From assembly GCA_021774785.1 (NCBI GenBank), contig JAJFIQ010000019.1, positions 620,001-684,000 on the forward strand: a DNA stretch of 64,000 nucleotides, in the 5' to 3' direction. A model generated the notes under the pieces. It did no database searches, was not told where the DNA came from, and saw only the letters and a program-made list of their open reading frames with translations. Positions 52,755-61,644 of the stretch are shown piece by piece. The position numbers and the translations under genes are program-made. The stretch comes from Emcibacter sp. (GTDB taxonomy: Bacteria > Pseudomonadota > Alphaproteobacteria > Sphingomonadales > Emcibacteraceae). Within the stretch, counting starts at the first letter, position 1. Each line of letters starts with the position of its first letter.

Positions 52755-53333
52755 TTACGGTTTCTTTGTTCTGGCCAGCCGGGCAATTTCCTTGGCTACC
52801 ATCCGCTCAACGACCGGTGGCAAATTCTTGTCGAGCCAATCCTTCAGCATGGGCTTCAGCATTTCCCTGACTAGGTCTTCCAGCGTATTGCCAGCACCCT
52901 GATAGCCTGTGGTCAGCAAATCTGACAAGACTCCAAACTGGTCCATTGTAAAACTTGATTGTTCTTCTGACATAAGTACATCATCCCCACTTGCTGGGTC
53001 CACATCGTCAATGGCTAGGCCACTATCCATCTCAATTTCTGGCTCAGGCTCAAATTCCGGTTCCAGTTCGGGTTCGGGCTCAGGCTCTGGTTCTTCAAAT
53101 ACTTCTTCTTCAGCCACTTCCGTAAGTTCTAGTACCTGTTCCTCTTCCGGCTCAGGTTCGGGTTCAGGCTCAGACTGCATTTCTGGCTCAGGCTCAGGCT
53201 CAGGTTCTGGCTCGGGTTCTGTTGAGGCCTGTACTTCCTCACCCTCTTCCACATCATCTTCAGAAATAATTCTCCGAATCGATGCGAGAATTTCTTCCAT
53301 CGTTGGCTCTTCCTGGCCTTCCGTTTCGCTCAT
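52755..53333 (-). CDS. popZ: Polar organising protein PopZ (DUF2497)
   Basis: The 192-residue protein has the PopZ build. An N-terminal helix [18 protein letters not shown] binds partners, then a long acidic Pro/Glu linker of repeating EP pairs (about residues 39-100), and last a C-terminal oligomerisation region ending [22 protein letters not shown]. In Caulobacter PopZ self-assembles at the poles and anchors chromosome origins. The neighbours valS and tolC match the alphaproteobacterial context of the gene. The EP repeats are longer and more regular than the proline-rich linker I recall in Caulobacter. Confidence 0.88.
   Translation of the reverse strand: MSETEGQEEPTMEEILASIRRIISEDDVEEGEEVQASTEPEPEPEPEPEPEMQSEPEPEPEPEEEQVLELTEVAEEEVFEEPEPEPEPELEPEFEPEPEIEMDSGLAIDDVDPASGDDVLMSEEQSSFTMDQFGVLSDLLTTGYQGAGNTLEDLVREMLKPMLKDWLDKNLPPVVERMVAKEIARLARTKKP
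53034..53219 (-). repeat. Pro-Glu (EP) repeat tract inside popZ
   Basis: Codons for repeated E-P pairs form tandem hexamers (GGTTCx/GGCTCx on the plus strand) in two blocks, residues 39-64 and 80-100. The tract can change length by slippage and also produces an open Ser/Gly-rich frame on the opposite strand, which I treat as a shadow. Confidence 0.8.
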
Positions 53334-53397
53334 TAATTCTGATCCTTGCTTCTGTAAGCGCCCATCCCTTGTTTATAAACCCCAAAAAACACAACAC

Positions 53398-53418
53398 ATA
53401 TAACATATTTAGTTATAT
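53398..53418 (-). promoter_or_regulatory. Inverted repeat upstream of popZ
   Basis: ATATAAC and GTTATAT form perfect 7-base arms around a 7-base A/T spacer, 65-85 bases before the popZ start. It could be an operator or part of the promoter. The remaining sequence of the 213-base gap holds the tolC terminator and nothing else I can name. Confidence 0.35.
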
Positions 53419-53468
53419 TACACCTTTAGTGTTTTTTGGTTTATTATCAATAACTATATACCATATAT

Positions 53469-53512
53469 AAAAAAAAACGACCTTATGGAACAAAAATATC
53501 CAAAGATCGTTT
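53469..53512 (-). terminator. Intrinsic terminator after tolC
   Basis: On the minus strand a long stem begins AACGATCTT and closes with AAGGTCGTT (nine pairs including one wobble, then a bulge and four more pairs), with nine T directly after. It lies 35 bases after the tolC stop and ends transcription before popZ. Confidence 0.72.
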
Positions 53513-53546
53513 TAAAATAGCTAAAAATATAGGCCAGATTCAATTA

Positions 53547-54905
53547 TTATTCATCTACACCCCAGCCAAAAAATTTATTTTCCACGTTGTCAGTATTTCT
53601 GCTCGGGTCATAGCGCGACACATTAAGCTGCAACTCTTCAACCGTAAGCTTACCAATCGATGACAAAAGTGTATAGGCCGCAACAGACTGATCTCTCTGT
53701 GCTCTGACCAGACTTACCCGTGAATCAAGTAATTCCTGTTCCGCGTCCAAAACATCCAGAGTGGTTCTTGATCCAACTTCAGATTCTTGGCGAACACCTT
53801 CGAGGGCTATGTCATTTGCCGTTACCTGATCTTCCGAAGAAGCAATGCGCGCTGTAGCTTCACGGTAACCTTCCCAAGCATTACGCACCAACTCAACGAC
53901 TTCCCGCTCCACTGAGACGGCTTCAAGACGGCGTTGATTTTCAATCTGTCGGGATTGTCGGATATTTGATGACACAGAACCACTCTGATAAAGGGGCATG
54001 GTCATCTGTGCAAGAATTTCACGCGTGGTAGAGCTGTCTGTTGTGCTAAAATTTTCCCAGCTCTTGCTTAACCGTGCAACCACTTCCACTGTTGGCCCCA
54101 ATCCACCATATTGTCTTTTAACATTATAGCGTGCTGCTTTTTCAGTATAGCGGGCGGAGAGAAGATTCGGGTTATATTTTTTTGCAATTCCCAGTGCCGC
54201 TTCTTCAGAAGCCGGCATAGGTGGTAAACTGACAGGTTGCATAAGGTCTGCTGGTGAATTTCCAACCGTCTTTCTATAAGCAGCACGGCTAGCCGTTAAT
54301 GTTGCCTCAGATCGAATTTTTTCTGAAATAGCCCGGGACAAACGTGCCTTTGATTGTGCCACATCCGTCCGTGTGATCTCACCAACACGGAACCGGTCTT
54401 CGCTGGCTTCAAGTTGGCGTTTCAAAACGGTAACATTATTTATGGTCAGTTCCAATACTGCTAAATCCCGAAGAACCCCCATGTAAGCCGTAACAGAATC
54501 CAGGAAAATCTGCTGTTCTACAGACTGCAATTGTTCACGGGCAGCATTAACCTGATTGCGAGCCTCACTGGTGCTGTTTACGGTCTGCATGCTTCTGAAA
54601 ACCGGCTGTCTTACTTCGAGTGCAACGCTTCGAGGGTTTGTATCACCGCTTGAAGCAAATGTGGCAAAAGTTTCAGAATGCCTATAACCATATCTACCGG
54701 ACCCAACAACTGATGGCCGATAGCCGGATTTCGCCTGACTTATTGTTTCATCAAGCGCTCTTACCGATGCTCTTTGTGCCTGTAATTGAGGATTATTGAG
54801 ATAAGCCGCCGCCATTGCTTCTTTTAATGATTCTGCCTGTGCTGGCTGATGTAATGCCAAAGTCATCAAAACAGGCAGTAGTGTAGAACATAATTCCTTT
54901 TTCAT
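53547..54905 (-). CDS. tolC: TolC-family outer-membrane efflux/secretion channel
   Basis: The 452-residue protein has a signal peptide (LCSTLLPVLMTLALHQPAQA). It has two TolC/OEP repeats: the first starts SLKEAMAAAYLNNPQLQAQRA and the second contains TEKAARYNVKRQYGGLGPTVEVV. Helical, alanine/glutamine-rich hairpins such as EARNQVNAAREQLQSVEQQIF follow. It forms the trimeric tunnel used by type I secretion and RND pumps. A dyad lies upstream at 55036 and a strong terminator follows. It neighbours the PIMT-family gene and popZ as in many alphaproteobacteria. Confidence 0.9.
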   Translation of the reverse strand: MKKELCSTLLPVLMTLALHQPAQAESLKEAMAAAYLNNPQLQAQRASVRALDETISQAKSGYRPSVVGSGRYGYRHSETFATFASSGDTNPRSVALEVRQPVFRSMQTVNSTSEARNQVNAAREQLQSVEQQIFLDSVTAYMGVLRDLAVLELTINNVTVLKRQLEASEDRFRVGEITRTDVAQSKARLSRAISEKIRSEATLTASRAAYRKTVGNSPADLMQPVSLPPMPASEEAALGIAKKYNPNLLSARYTEKAARYNVKRQYGGLGPTVEVVARLSKSWENFSTTDSSTTREILAQMTMPLYQSGSVSSNIRQSRQIENQRRLEAVSVEREVVELVRNAWEGYREATARIASSEDQVTANDIALEGVRQESEVGSRTTLDVLDAEQELLDSRVSLVRAQRDQSVAAYTLLSSIGKLTVEELQLNVSRYDPSRNTDNVENKFFGWGVDE

Positions 54906-55035
54906 TTTCCTAAACCCTATTTATTATTTCTGGCTAAAGATTTAACTTTCTCAATATTGTTCCACTAATAACCATTTGGAATTAATAAAGAGTTTCTTTT
55001 TCATTATGAACTGAAATTTGAACCTACCTCATTAT

Positions 55036-55052
55036 TGTTAACACTGTCAACA
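55036..55052. promoter_or_regulatory. Near-palindrome between the PIMT-family gene and tolC
   Basis: TGTTAACACTGTCAACA is a 17-base dyad with arms TGTTRAC/GTYAACA, matching at all but one pair per arm. It lies about 130-150 bases upstream of tolC and just after the PIMT-family stop. It could be an operator, but no regulator gene is adjacent. Confidence 0.3.
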
Positions 55053-55059
55053 TTGAACA

Positions 55060-55713
55060 TCAAAAGACAAATTTTTCTTCTCTGGTAAAAGCGTCAAGAG
55101 AGGGAATATTTGCATCAAACAATACTCGTTTTCCCACAACACCATTTTCACATGTCACGTAAGTTGCCTTACCAACACCGTTATCGTTCAAAACACAAAT
55201 CAAGCGGCCACCATCTGCAATTTGATCTACCAAACCTTCAGGAAGTTGATCAATCATACCATTAATGAAAATTAGGTCGTATGGCCCCTGTGCCGCTAAT
55301 CCATCTACAAGTGATCCGGCAACGACAGCCACATTATCACAGGATTCAACCGAAAGAACATCTGTGGCTGTTTCCACAAGCTTTACATCTTCTTCTAAAG
55401 CTACGACGGCCTCTGCCAACCGGCCCAAAACTGCGCTTGAGTATCCTGTTGCACAGCCAACATCAAGAATAAGGTCGGTATCCTTTACATTGGCTGCATC
55501 AACAAGGCGGGCGAAAGTCATAGGTTTCATAAGACTTCGACCAGAAGCAACCTGAATATCACAATCGTTATAAGCAACACCGCTTAGGTTTTTAGGGACA
55601 AATTTTTCCCGGCAAACGGATGCGATAGCTCCGATAATAATTTCGTTATTCACCTCGTTAGGGCGTAGTTGCCCATCAATCATATGTTGACGTGCATTTG
55701 CAGTATCTGACAT
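55060..55713 (-). CDS. Protein-L-isoaspartate O-methyltransferase family protein
   Basis: The 217-residue protein has the class I methyltransferase motif I LDVGCATGYSSAVLG (near residue 80), an acidic end of strand two (VVALEED), and the PIMT-like N-terminus RQHMIDGQLRPNEVNNEIIIGAIASV. The family repairs isoaspartyl residues in damaged proteins, but alphaproteobacterial members next to tolC may have other substrates. The AGGAG ribosome site precedes the start at 55713. It lies upstream of tolC, 155 bases away, on the same strand. Confidence 0.85.
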   Translation of the reverse strand: MSDTANARQHMIDGQLRPNEVNNEIIIGAIASVCREKFVPKNLSGVAYNDCDIQVASGRSLMKPMTFARLVDAANVKDTDLILDVGCATGYSSAVLGRLAEAVVALEEDVKLVETATDVLSVESCDNVAVVAGSLVDGLAAQGPYDLIFINGMIDQLPEGLVDQIADGGRLICVLNDNGVGKATYVTCENGVVGKRVLFDANIPSLDAFTREEKFVF

Positions 55714-55933
55714 AGAGAAACTCCTGAAATATATATGGTTTTCTTAACGCCCTTGTATAAAGGGTCACATAAGCGTTTTCAATAAAGGAAATGCTATTGT
55801 TTTGAGACTATATGAAGTTTTTTTGAGACAACATGCAAATAAAATCGATTTACAAGTAAATCATTCTCTATAAAGAAGATGCAAAGGTCTAACTCAAGAA
55901 AGCAAAAAGCAATCAATGCGATCAAATAATACA

Positions 55934-55961
55934 TTGACTTCCCAAACGATTTAGGTAAAAG
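55934..55961 (+). promoter_or_regulatory. Promoter candidate for tRNA-Cys
   Basis: TTGACT at 55934 and TAAAAG at 55956 are separated by 16 bases and end 26 bases before the tRNA. The -10 is only four of six matches, so the call is tentative. Confidence 0.35.
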
Positions 55962-55986
55962 ACTTGGAGCATTCAATCAGCTTTTG

Positions 55987-56060
55987 GGCGCGGTGGCGGA
56001 ATGGCTACGCAGCGGATTGCAAATCCGTCTATACCGGTTCGATTCCGGTCCGCGCCTCCA
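55987..56060 (+). tRNA. tRNA-Cys (anticodon GCA)
   Basis: A complete 74-base cloverleaf with encoded CCA: acceptor stem GGCGCGG pairing with CCGCGCC, discriminator T, anticodon stem GCGGA/TCCGT around loop TTGCAAA (anticodon GCA), and a T arm with GGTTCGATTCC. It stands alone on the plus strand. Confidence 0.97.
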
Positions 56061-56179
56061 AATTTTCACCTAAATTAATTCCGTCAGGGACAGCCCGGTG
56101 GTTTTCGGAAAAAAGCGATACAGGCATCCGTCGTATCGTCTCCACCTGATGCTAACAGAATTCGGTTACAATATGGTGA

Positions 56180-56992
56180 TCATTTTAGGGGACTTGGAAA
56201 AATTATTTCCCTTATATTACACCAATGGTCTTTATCGCCCGCTGACAACAATCCTTTCTCCCTGTCATGAATAGTATAGTTTTCGCCCCCGAAAAGGGTA
56301 CGAACATAGCCACCGGCTTCGGTAAAAATAAGGCTGCCCGGCAGATGATCCCACGGTAATGTCCTGTAATAAATGGAGAAATTTTTTTCCCCTTCTGTCA
56401 GGGCAATATAATCATATCCGGCGCAAAAAGCGGGGAGGTTTTGTTTAAATTTCTTCAGATTTTCTCTGGTATTAGCCTTAAAATCTTCTGGAAAGCGATT
56501 AATATGGGCGGCCCCGATCATATCTTTAGGTTTAAATTCACTGGTCTTAATAATAATTTTCTTCCCCCCCAGATAAGACCCGCCCCCCTTTTCTGCGACC
56601 GCAATCTTATCATTGGCTGGCAAATATATCCAGGCAGCAACAGCCTCACCCTTTCGTAGCTCTGTTAGCATGAGGGCAAACCTCTGATCCCCTTTAATGA
56701 AATTATTTGTACCATCAACAGGATCAATTAAAAATGCATGCTCCGCCACACTGACCGCCAGCAGCAAATTCGGATTTTTTGCAATTGCCTCCTCGCCGCC
56801 AATAACCGCGTTGGGATATATTCCTTTTAATTCCTGTAATAATATTTTTTCCGTCTCAATATCCGCAATCGTGACCAGATCTCCCGGTGATTTTGTGCTA
56901 ATATCTCCCTGTTTTAGATTTTTAAAGCGCGGTAGAATTTCCTGTTTTGCTACATGAATGACGATTTCACTGATGTTATCAATATTAGTCAA
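56180..56992 (-). CDS. Inositol monophosphatase / 3'(2'),5'-bisphosphate nucleotidase family protein
   Basis: The 270-residue protein shows the lithium-sensitive phosphatase metal motifs: a GGEE motif in VIGGEEAIAK, then IDPVDGTNNFIKG (D-P-V-D-G-T), and a C-terminal LPWDHLPGSLIFTEAGG with the third acidic site. It removes phosphate from inositol phosphates or PAP. CysQ and SuhB-like roles cannot be told apart. Its start overlaps the hflX stop by four bases, so it is coupled to hflX. Confidence 0.85.
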   Translation of the reverse strand: MTNIDNISEIVIHVAKQEILPRFKNLKQGDISTKSPGDLVTIADIETEKILLQELKGIYPNAVIGGEEAIAKNPNLLLAVSVAEHAFLIDPVDGTNNFIKGDQRFALMLTELRKGEAVAAWIYLPANDKIAVAEKGGGSYLGGKKIIIKTSEFKPKDMIGAAHINRFPEDFKANTRENLKKFKQNLPAFCAGYDYIALTEGEKNFSIYYRTLPWDHLPGSLIFTEAGGYVRTLFGGENYTIHDREKGLLSAGDKDHWCNIREIIFPSPLK

Positions 56993-58404
56993 CCGACGAT
57001 CCTGCCAACCAATGAGGGATCTTTTTCAATACGTCCAATTAATTTTTCATCCAGCCTTGCTTCAAGGATGGTTCCATTCTCTGTATCTTCACGGTCAATA
57101 ACTTCGCTGTGCTGATACAACCAAGCCATAGCAGCCCCTTGATCATGCCCGTAAGCAATTTTTACTATTTTGGCCCCTTTAGCCAAAATGTCATTTAAGG
57201 CAAGCCGGAATTCATCACAGCCTTCCCCGGTAACAGCAGAAAGTAGGCTGACATTATGTTTGAAGGATGCGAGATTTTCACAAGCTTGCCGCTGTTCATC
57301 GTCAAGTTGGTCAATCTTGCTCCATACTTCATAAATCCGGCAGTCTGGCCCTTCTTCCAATCCCAAAGATAACAGGATAGTCATAACATCTTCTTTTTGG
57401 GCTTCCGTATCAGGGTGTGATATATCCCGCACATGGAGAATAAGGTCAGCCTCTATCACTTCTTCCAGTGTGGCCTTGAAAGCAGCCACAAGCTGTGTCG
57501 GCAATGACGAAATGAAACCAACTGTATCTGACAATATGGCTTTTTTCCCGTTGGCTAGGTCAATTTCCCGCATGGTCGGGTCAAGGGTTGCGAATAATAA
57601 ATCCACTGCCATCACATCAGCATCAGTCAGATAATTGAATAATGTTGATTTTCCGGCATTGGTATATCCTACCATCGCCACTACGGGGTACTGGCTTTTC
57701 TTGCGACCAGAGCGATGTAGCGAACGGGTTTTGCTGACGTCGTCCAATTGCTTGCCAATACGGGAAATGCGGTCCCCAATCATCCGACGGTCAGATTCGA
57801 TCTGTGATTCACCAGGCCCACCCAGAAAGCCAAATCCGCCGCGTTGCCGCTCCAGATGTGTCCAGGAACGCACGAGGCGACTTTTTTGATAGGTCAGATG
57901 GGCAAGCTCCACCTGCAACACGCCTTCTTTCGTCTGCGCCCGTTCCCCGAAAATTTCAAGGATCAGTCCCGTGCGGTCAATGACCTTAATTTTAAGAAGC
58001 CGCTCAATATTTCGCTGTTGTCCTGGTGTCAGTTCACAGTCAAAGATGACAAGTTCAATTTTTTCCAATGCTATGATATCCGCAAGCTCCAACAACTTGC
58101 CCTGCCCCACATAAGTGGCTGGTGTCAACTTGGTCAGACGAATTAAGATTGAATCTATTACATTCAGATCAAGGGCCAGACACAGGCTTACAGCCTCTTC
58201 CAGCCGAGCTTCCGGTGTACGAAGAGAAGACGTAGCCTTCAGTTTTCCGGACGGCCTTGATTTATGAAAAGGATGCAGAACCAATACATTGGCACCAACA
58301 ACTTGGTATGGGGAAACATCGCCCTCATTGTGCGACTTTCCCCAATCCAGACTTATTTTTTTCTTACGGAACTTTAGGTGATCAGAATCTGTCCGCTTTG
58401 TCAT
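56989..58404 (-). CDS. hflX: GTPase HflX
   Basis: The 471-residue GTPase has the HflX N-terminal domain (ATYVGQGKLLELADII, VIFDCELTPGQQRNIERLL), the G1 motif GYTNAGKSTLFN, the G2 region FATLDPTMREI, the G3 motif DTVGFI, and a C-terminal domain. It splits or rescues stalled 70S ribosomes. A lysine/arginine-rich N-terminal extension of about 30 residues precedes the core. It follows hfq by 14 bases, the classical hfq-hflX arrangement, and is coupled to the phosphatase gene. Confidence 0.93.
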   Translation of the reverse strand: MTKRTDSDHLKFRKKKISLDWGKSHNEGDVSPYQVVGANVLVLHPFHKSRPSGKLKATSSLRTPEARLEEAVSLCLALDLNVIDSILIRLTKLTPATYVGQGKLLELADIIALEKIELVIFDCELTPGQQRNIERLLKIKVIDRTGLILEIFGERAQTKEGVLQVELAHLTYQKSRLVRSWTHLERQRGGFGFLGGPGESQIESDRRMIGDRISRIGKQLDDVSKTRSLHRSGRKKSQYPVVAMVGYTNAGKSTLFNYLTDADVMAVDLLFATLDPTMREIDLANGKKAILSDTVGFISSLPTQLVAAFKATLEEVIEADLILHVRDISHPDTEAQKEDVMTILLSLGLEEGPDCRIYEVWSKIDQLDDEQRQACENLASFKHNVSLLSAVTGEGCDEFRLALNDILAKGAKIVKIAYGHDQGAAMAWLYQHSEVIDREDTENGTILEARLDEKLIGRIEKDPSLVGRIVG

Positions 58405-58418
58405 AAATACACTTGATT

Positions 58419-58667
58419 TTAGTCCTGGTTTTCCGCATCAGCAGCATCAAACAACGTGATCGGGCCACCCGGCATTATCGTAGAAATAGCGTGTTTATAG
58501 ACCAGTTGAACACTGGAATCTCTCCGCAGGAGAATACAAAAGTTATCAAACCATGTAATAATGCCCTGTAGTTTTACGCCATTAACAAGGAATACAGTGA
58601 TCGGTGTTTTGTTTTTACGGATATGGTTAAGGAAAGAGTCTTGTAGATTATGATTTTTTTCAGACAT
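58419..58667 (-). CDS. hfq: RNA chaperone Hfq
   Basis: The 82-residue Sm-like protein has the Sm1 motif ([35 protein letters not shown] in part) and the Sm2 motif YKHAISTI. It forms a hexamer that pairs small RNAs with mRNAs. I use ATG at 58667, which gives the conserved [10 protein letters not shown] start; an ATG four codons earlier at 58679 is also possible. It precedes hflX by 14 bases. Confidence 0.95.
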   Translation of the reverse strand: MSEKNHNLQDSFLNHIRKNKTPITVFLVNGVKLQGIITWFDNFCILLRRDSSVQLVYKHAISTIMPGGPITLFDAADAENQD

Positions 58668-58790
58668 GTATACATCCATTCTTCTATTTATGGTTCATTA
58701 TTGCTTTTTTAAGAACAAATCACTAGTGGCAATAGTCTATCACAGGCCAACAATTCTTCAAACTATAAGATCGTATTATTTTACAAATAC

Positions 58791-60251
58791 TTAATTTTTC
58801 CAGAAAGACGGCATTAAAAATACCAGCAAGGCAATGATCTCTAACCGCCCCAGAATCATCGCAAAAGAGCTTAGCCATTTAGCGGAAAATGACAAGCTGT
58901 GATAGCCGACAAAATCCGGGCTGATTAAAGGAATAAGTCCGCCAGCACTAAAGATACTGGTAATGCTCAGTCCAAAGCTGGACTGAAGATCATAACCTAA
59001 CGCACCAAAAAGAATAGTAATGACGGCAAGTGCAGAAATAAAAATGAACAACAATGTCCATATTGACATTAATATGGACTGCGAAACCACATTACCACTA
59101 AAAGAAACCGGGGTAATTCCATTGGGATATGTTAAGCGGCTAACTTCTTTATCGGCATGCCTCTTGATAATGCTAATTCGTAATATCTTAAATCCACCTG
59201 CTGTTGAACCTGTCGTACCACCAATAAAAAGCAAGACCATACAAATAACCGTAACCGCCAGTGGTAATGAGGTCGCCTGATCCGGCAGAAAACCGGTGGT
59301 TGTAATGCTGGAAACTGCCGTAAATGCAGCTATTTCTGCCTTCTTCCAGATGCTGACATCTTGCATATCCGCAGTTATAACAATGGCCAGAAATATGATT
59401 AATATGGCCACAAGTAAAATATAAAAAAATGTAAAAATTTCCGGATCTTCACGATATATATTTGCCCTGCCGCGTTTCAGGAATGCCCAGTGAAACGTCA
59501 TGTTAGTGGCCGCAAAAATCATGAAAGGCATAAGGATTAATTCGGTAAGGCCACCCATAGAATTAGCCCCCGGCACACCCTGACTGGTGAAACCACCGCT
59601 AGACAATGTCGCCATAGCCATTAACAAGGCATCAAAGCTACTCATTCCAAATATAAACAGCAAAATCACGCACACAAGAGTCATCCCGGCATAAACCCCA
59701 AAAAGCGGTGTAAAAGCATATCTGATCCGGGCCAGCAAATCATCCCCCTCACCATGCGGTAAGACACTGCGCGACAATTCCATACCCCCAATAGAGGAAA
59801 GCGGCAAAATGGCAATGGCCATCACAAATACCAATATCCCCCCCAGCCATTGTAATAATGATCGCCAAAAAAGTATGGTAGTGGGCACAAGATCCAAATT
59901 TATCACAAGGCTGGAACCAGTGGTTGTCAATGCTGATGCGGCTTCAAAATAGGCATCTGCAAGTTTGGTCATAAATCCAGTGATCATAAAAGGCAATGAC
60001 GCAAAAAATGACAACCCAAACCAGACGGCAGCCATCAGCATAATAATTTCATGCCGGGACGCCCTGTCCTTTGGGTTCTGGAAAGACAGGAACAAGGCCC
60101 CGCCAACAAATACAGTAAAGAGAGCACTAACAAAAAAGGGCAGGATCAGGTTTTTTTCATCCGCAATGATAGCCACAATAATGGGGAGTAGCTCACAAAG
60201 CCCCAAAGCCATCAACAGACAGCCAATAATATTGCCAATCCTGGCGACCAC
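58791..60251 (-). CDS. trkH: TrkH-family potassium uptake protein
   Basis: The 486-residue membrane protein has repeated helix-pore-helix units of the Trk/Ktr/HKT type. Pore glycine motifs are ASALTTTGSSL (first), ATLSSGGFTSQG (second), VSSITTTGF (third) and SIFSAGGLIPL (fourth). It takes up potassium with the NAD-binding subunit TrkA, whose gene lies directly upstream and ends on the same base. The start is GTG at 60251, overlapping the trkA stop. The length matches TrkH rather than KtrB. Confidence 0.92.
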   Translation of the reverse strand: MVARIGNIIGCLLMALGLCELLPIIVAIIADEKNLILPFFVSALFTVFVGGALFLSFQNPKDRASRHEIIMLMAAVWFGLSFFASLPFMITGFMTKLADAYFEAASALTTTGSSLVINLDLVPTTILFWRSLLQWLGGILVFVMAIAILPLSSIGGMELSRSVLPHGEGDDLLARIRYAFTPLFGVYAGMTLVCVILLFIFGMSSFDALLMAMATLSSGGFTSQGVPGANSMGGLTELILMPFMIFAATNMTFHWAFLKRGRANIYREDPEIFTFFYILLVAILIIFLAIVITADMQDVSIWKKAEIAAFTAVSSITTTGFLPDQATSLPLAVTVICMVLLFIGGTTGSTAGGFKILRISIIKRHADKEVSRLTYPNGITPVSFSGNVVSQSILMSIWTLLFIFISALAVITILFGALGYDLQSSFGLSITSIFSAGGLIPLISPDFVGYHSLSFSAKWLSSFAMILGRLEIIALLVFLMPSFWKN

Positions 60252-61627
60252 TAAAAATATTCCAGACGGACGGAAAAGAGTTCTTCTACTTTTTTAATCA
60301 TTTCAAGGCGCGTGAATATCACCACAATATCATCCGGTTTAATAATGGTCCCCCCCTTGGGAACGATAACCTCTTCCCCACGAACAACAGAACCAATAAT
60401 AATTCCGGCAGGTAACCTGACTTCCCTAAGCGGTTTTCCCACCAAGGGCGAAGTTTCCAGTGCCACGGCTTCCAATACTTCTGCGGCTCCACCGGCCAGA
60501 TTTTGCAGTGATCTTATGCGTCCGCGCCGCATATGTTGCAGGATACTTGATACTGTCGTCTGTCTTGGGTCCACAAAGGCATCAATCCCGACAGAATAGG
60601 TCATCGGTCCAAAGGTATGATTATTAATCAGGGTAATAGCACGCCGACATCCGGCCTGCTTTGCCAGCAAGGAGGACAAGATATTCACTTTATCGTCATT
60701 GGTGACGGAAATGATGGTCTCTGCGGATTTTACATTTGCCTCTTTTTGAATATCCACATCTAGGGCATCACCCTGTAGAACAATTGCCTTAGGTAAATCC
60801 TTGGCAATTGTTTTGGCAGTTTCCGCATCAGATTCAATGATTTTAACCTGAACTTTTGAATCATTATCGATAAGTTTTTCTGCGATAAAAGCCCCGACAT
60901 TTCCACCGCCAACAATGACAATTCTCCGGGCTTCCACTTCATCACGACCGAAAACACTGAGGGCTCTTTCCACATGATTGCTCTCAGATACAAAATAAAT
61001 ATTATCACCAACCAAAAGCTGATCATCACTGGATGGGATAATTAGTTTCCCGGCCCTAATGATACTGGTGACAATGATATTCAAATCAGGAAATAATTCT
61101 GTCAATTGACGCAGGGGCGTGTCCACCACCGGACAATCTTCCCGTAAACGTACACCAACAGCACGAACCCTGCCATCGCAAAAAGACACCATGTCAAAAG
61201 CACCGGGCACTTCCAGTCGCCTGATCACGGCTTGTGCCACTTCTATTTCTGGTGAAATAATCACATCAATGGGCATATGGTCTCGACTGAAGAGATCTTG
61301 CCACATGGACTTAAGATAGCTTTGCGCTCGAACACGGGCAATTTTCTTCGGTACACCAAACAGGGAATGGGCAACCTGACAGGCAACCATATTCACTTCA
61401 TCAAACAGGGTTACGGCAATGATCATATCCGCATCTCTGGCCCCTGCTCTCTCAAGAAGGTCCGGGTGCGAGGCATATCCCACCAAAGCCTGAACATCCA
61501 GTGAGCTCTGTATCTTTGCGATCAGTTCTGGCGAGCGGTCAATGACGGTAACATCATGTTGTTCGCTGGCCAAGTGGCGGGCAATGTTAAAACCAACCTG
61601 CCCGGCCCCACAGATAATAACTTTCAT
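60251..61627 (-). CDS. trkA: Trk system potassium transporter TrkA
   Basis: The 458-residue cytoplasmic protein is a tandem RCK pair. The first NAD-binding fold is VIICGAGQVGFNIARHLASEQHDVTVID (in part) at the N-terminus and the second, IVIVGGGNVGAFIAEKLI, starts near residue 233. Each is followed by a TrkA-C domain (for example LPAGIIIGSVVRGEEVIVPKGG). It gates TrkH. It lies 17 bases after ntrX on the same strand, the common ntrY-ntrX-trkA-trkH-hfq order of alphaproteobacteria. Confidence 0.93.
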   Translation of the reverse strand: MKVIICGAGQVGFNIARHLASEQHDVTVIDRSPELIAKIQSSLDVQALVGYASHPDLLERAGARDADMIIAVTLFDEVNMVACQVAHSLFGVPKKIARVRAQSYLKSMWQDLFSRDHMPIDVIISPEIEVAQAVIRRLEVPGAFDMVSFCDGRVRAVGVRLREDCPVVDTPLRQLTELFPDLNIIVTSIIRAGKLIIPSSDDQLLVGDNIYFVSESNHVERALSVFGRDEVEARRIVIVGGGNVGAFIAEKLIDNDSKVQVKIIESDAETAKTIAKDLPKAIVLQGDALDVDIQKEANVKSAETIISVTNDDKVNILSSLLAKQAGCRRAITLINNHTFGPMTYSVGIDAFVDPRQTTVSSILQHMRRGRIRSLQNLAGGAAEVLEAVALETSPLVGKPLREVRLPAGIIIGSVVRGEEVIVPKGGTIIKPDDIVVIFTRLEMIKKVEELFSVRLEYF

Positions 61628-61644
61628 CTTTTTACATCACCCTT

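Noticed and set aside
52909-53403. A Ser/Gly-rich 164-codon frame opposite popZ
   Set aside because: The SGSGSG repeats arise from reading the EP-repeat codons on the other strand.
55794-55976. A 60-codon minus-strand frame upstream of tRNA-Cys
   Set aside because: It covers the likely tRNA promoter, has no clear ribosome site and resembles a chance A+T-rich frame.
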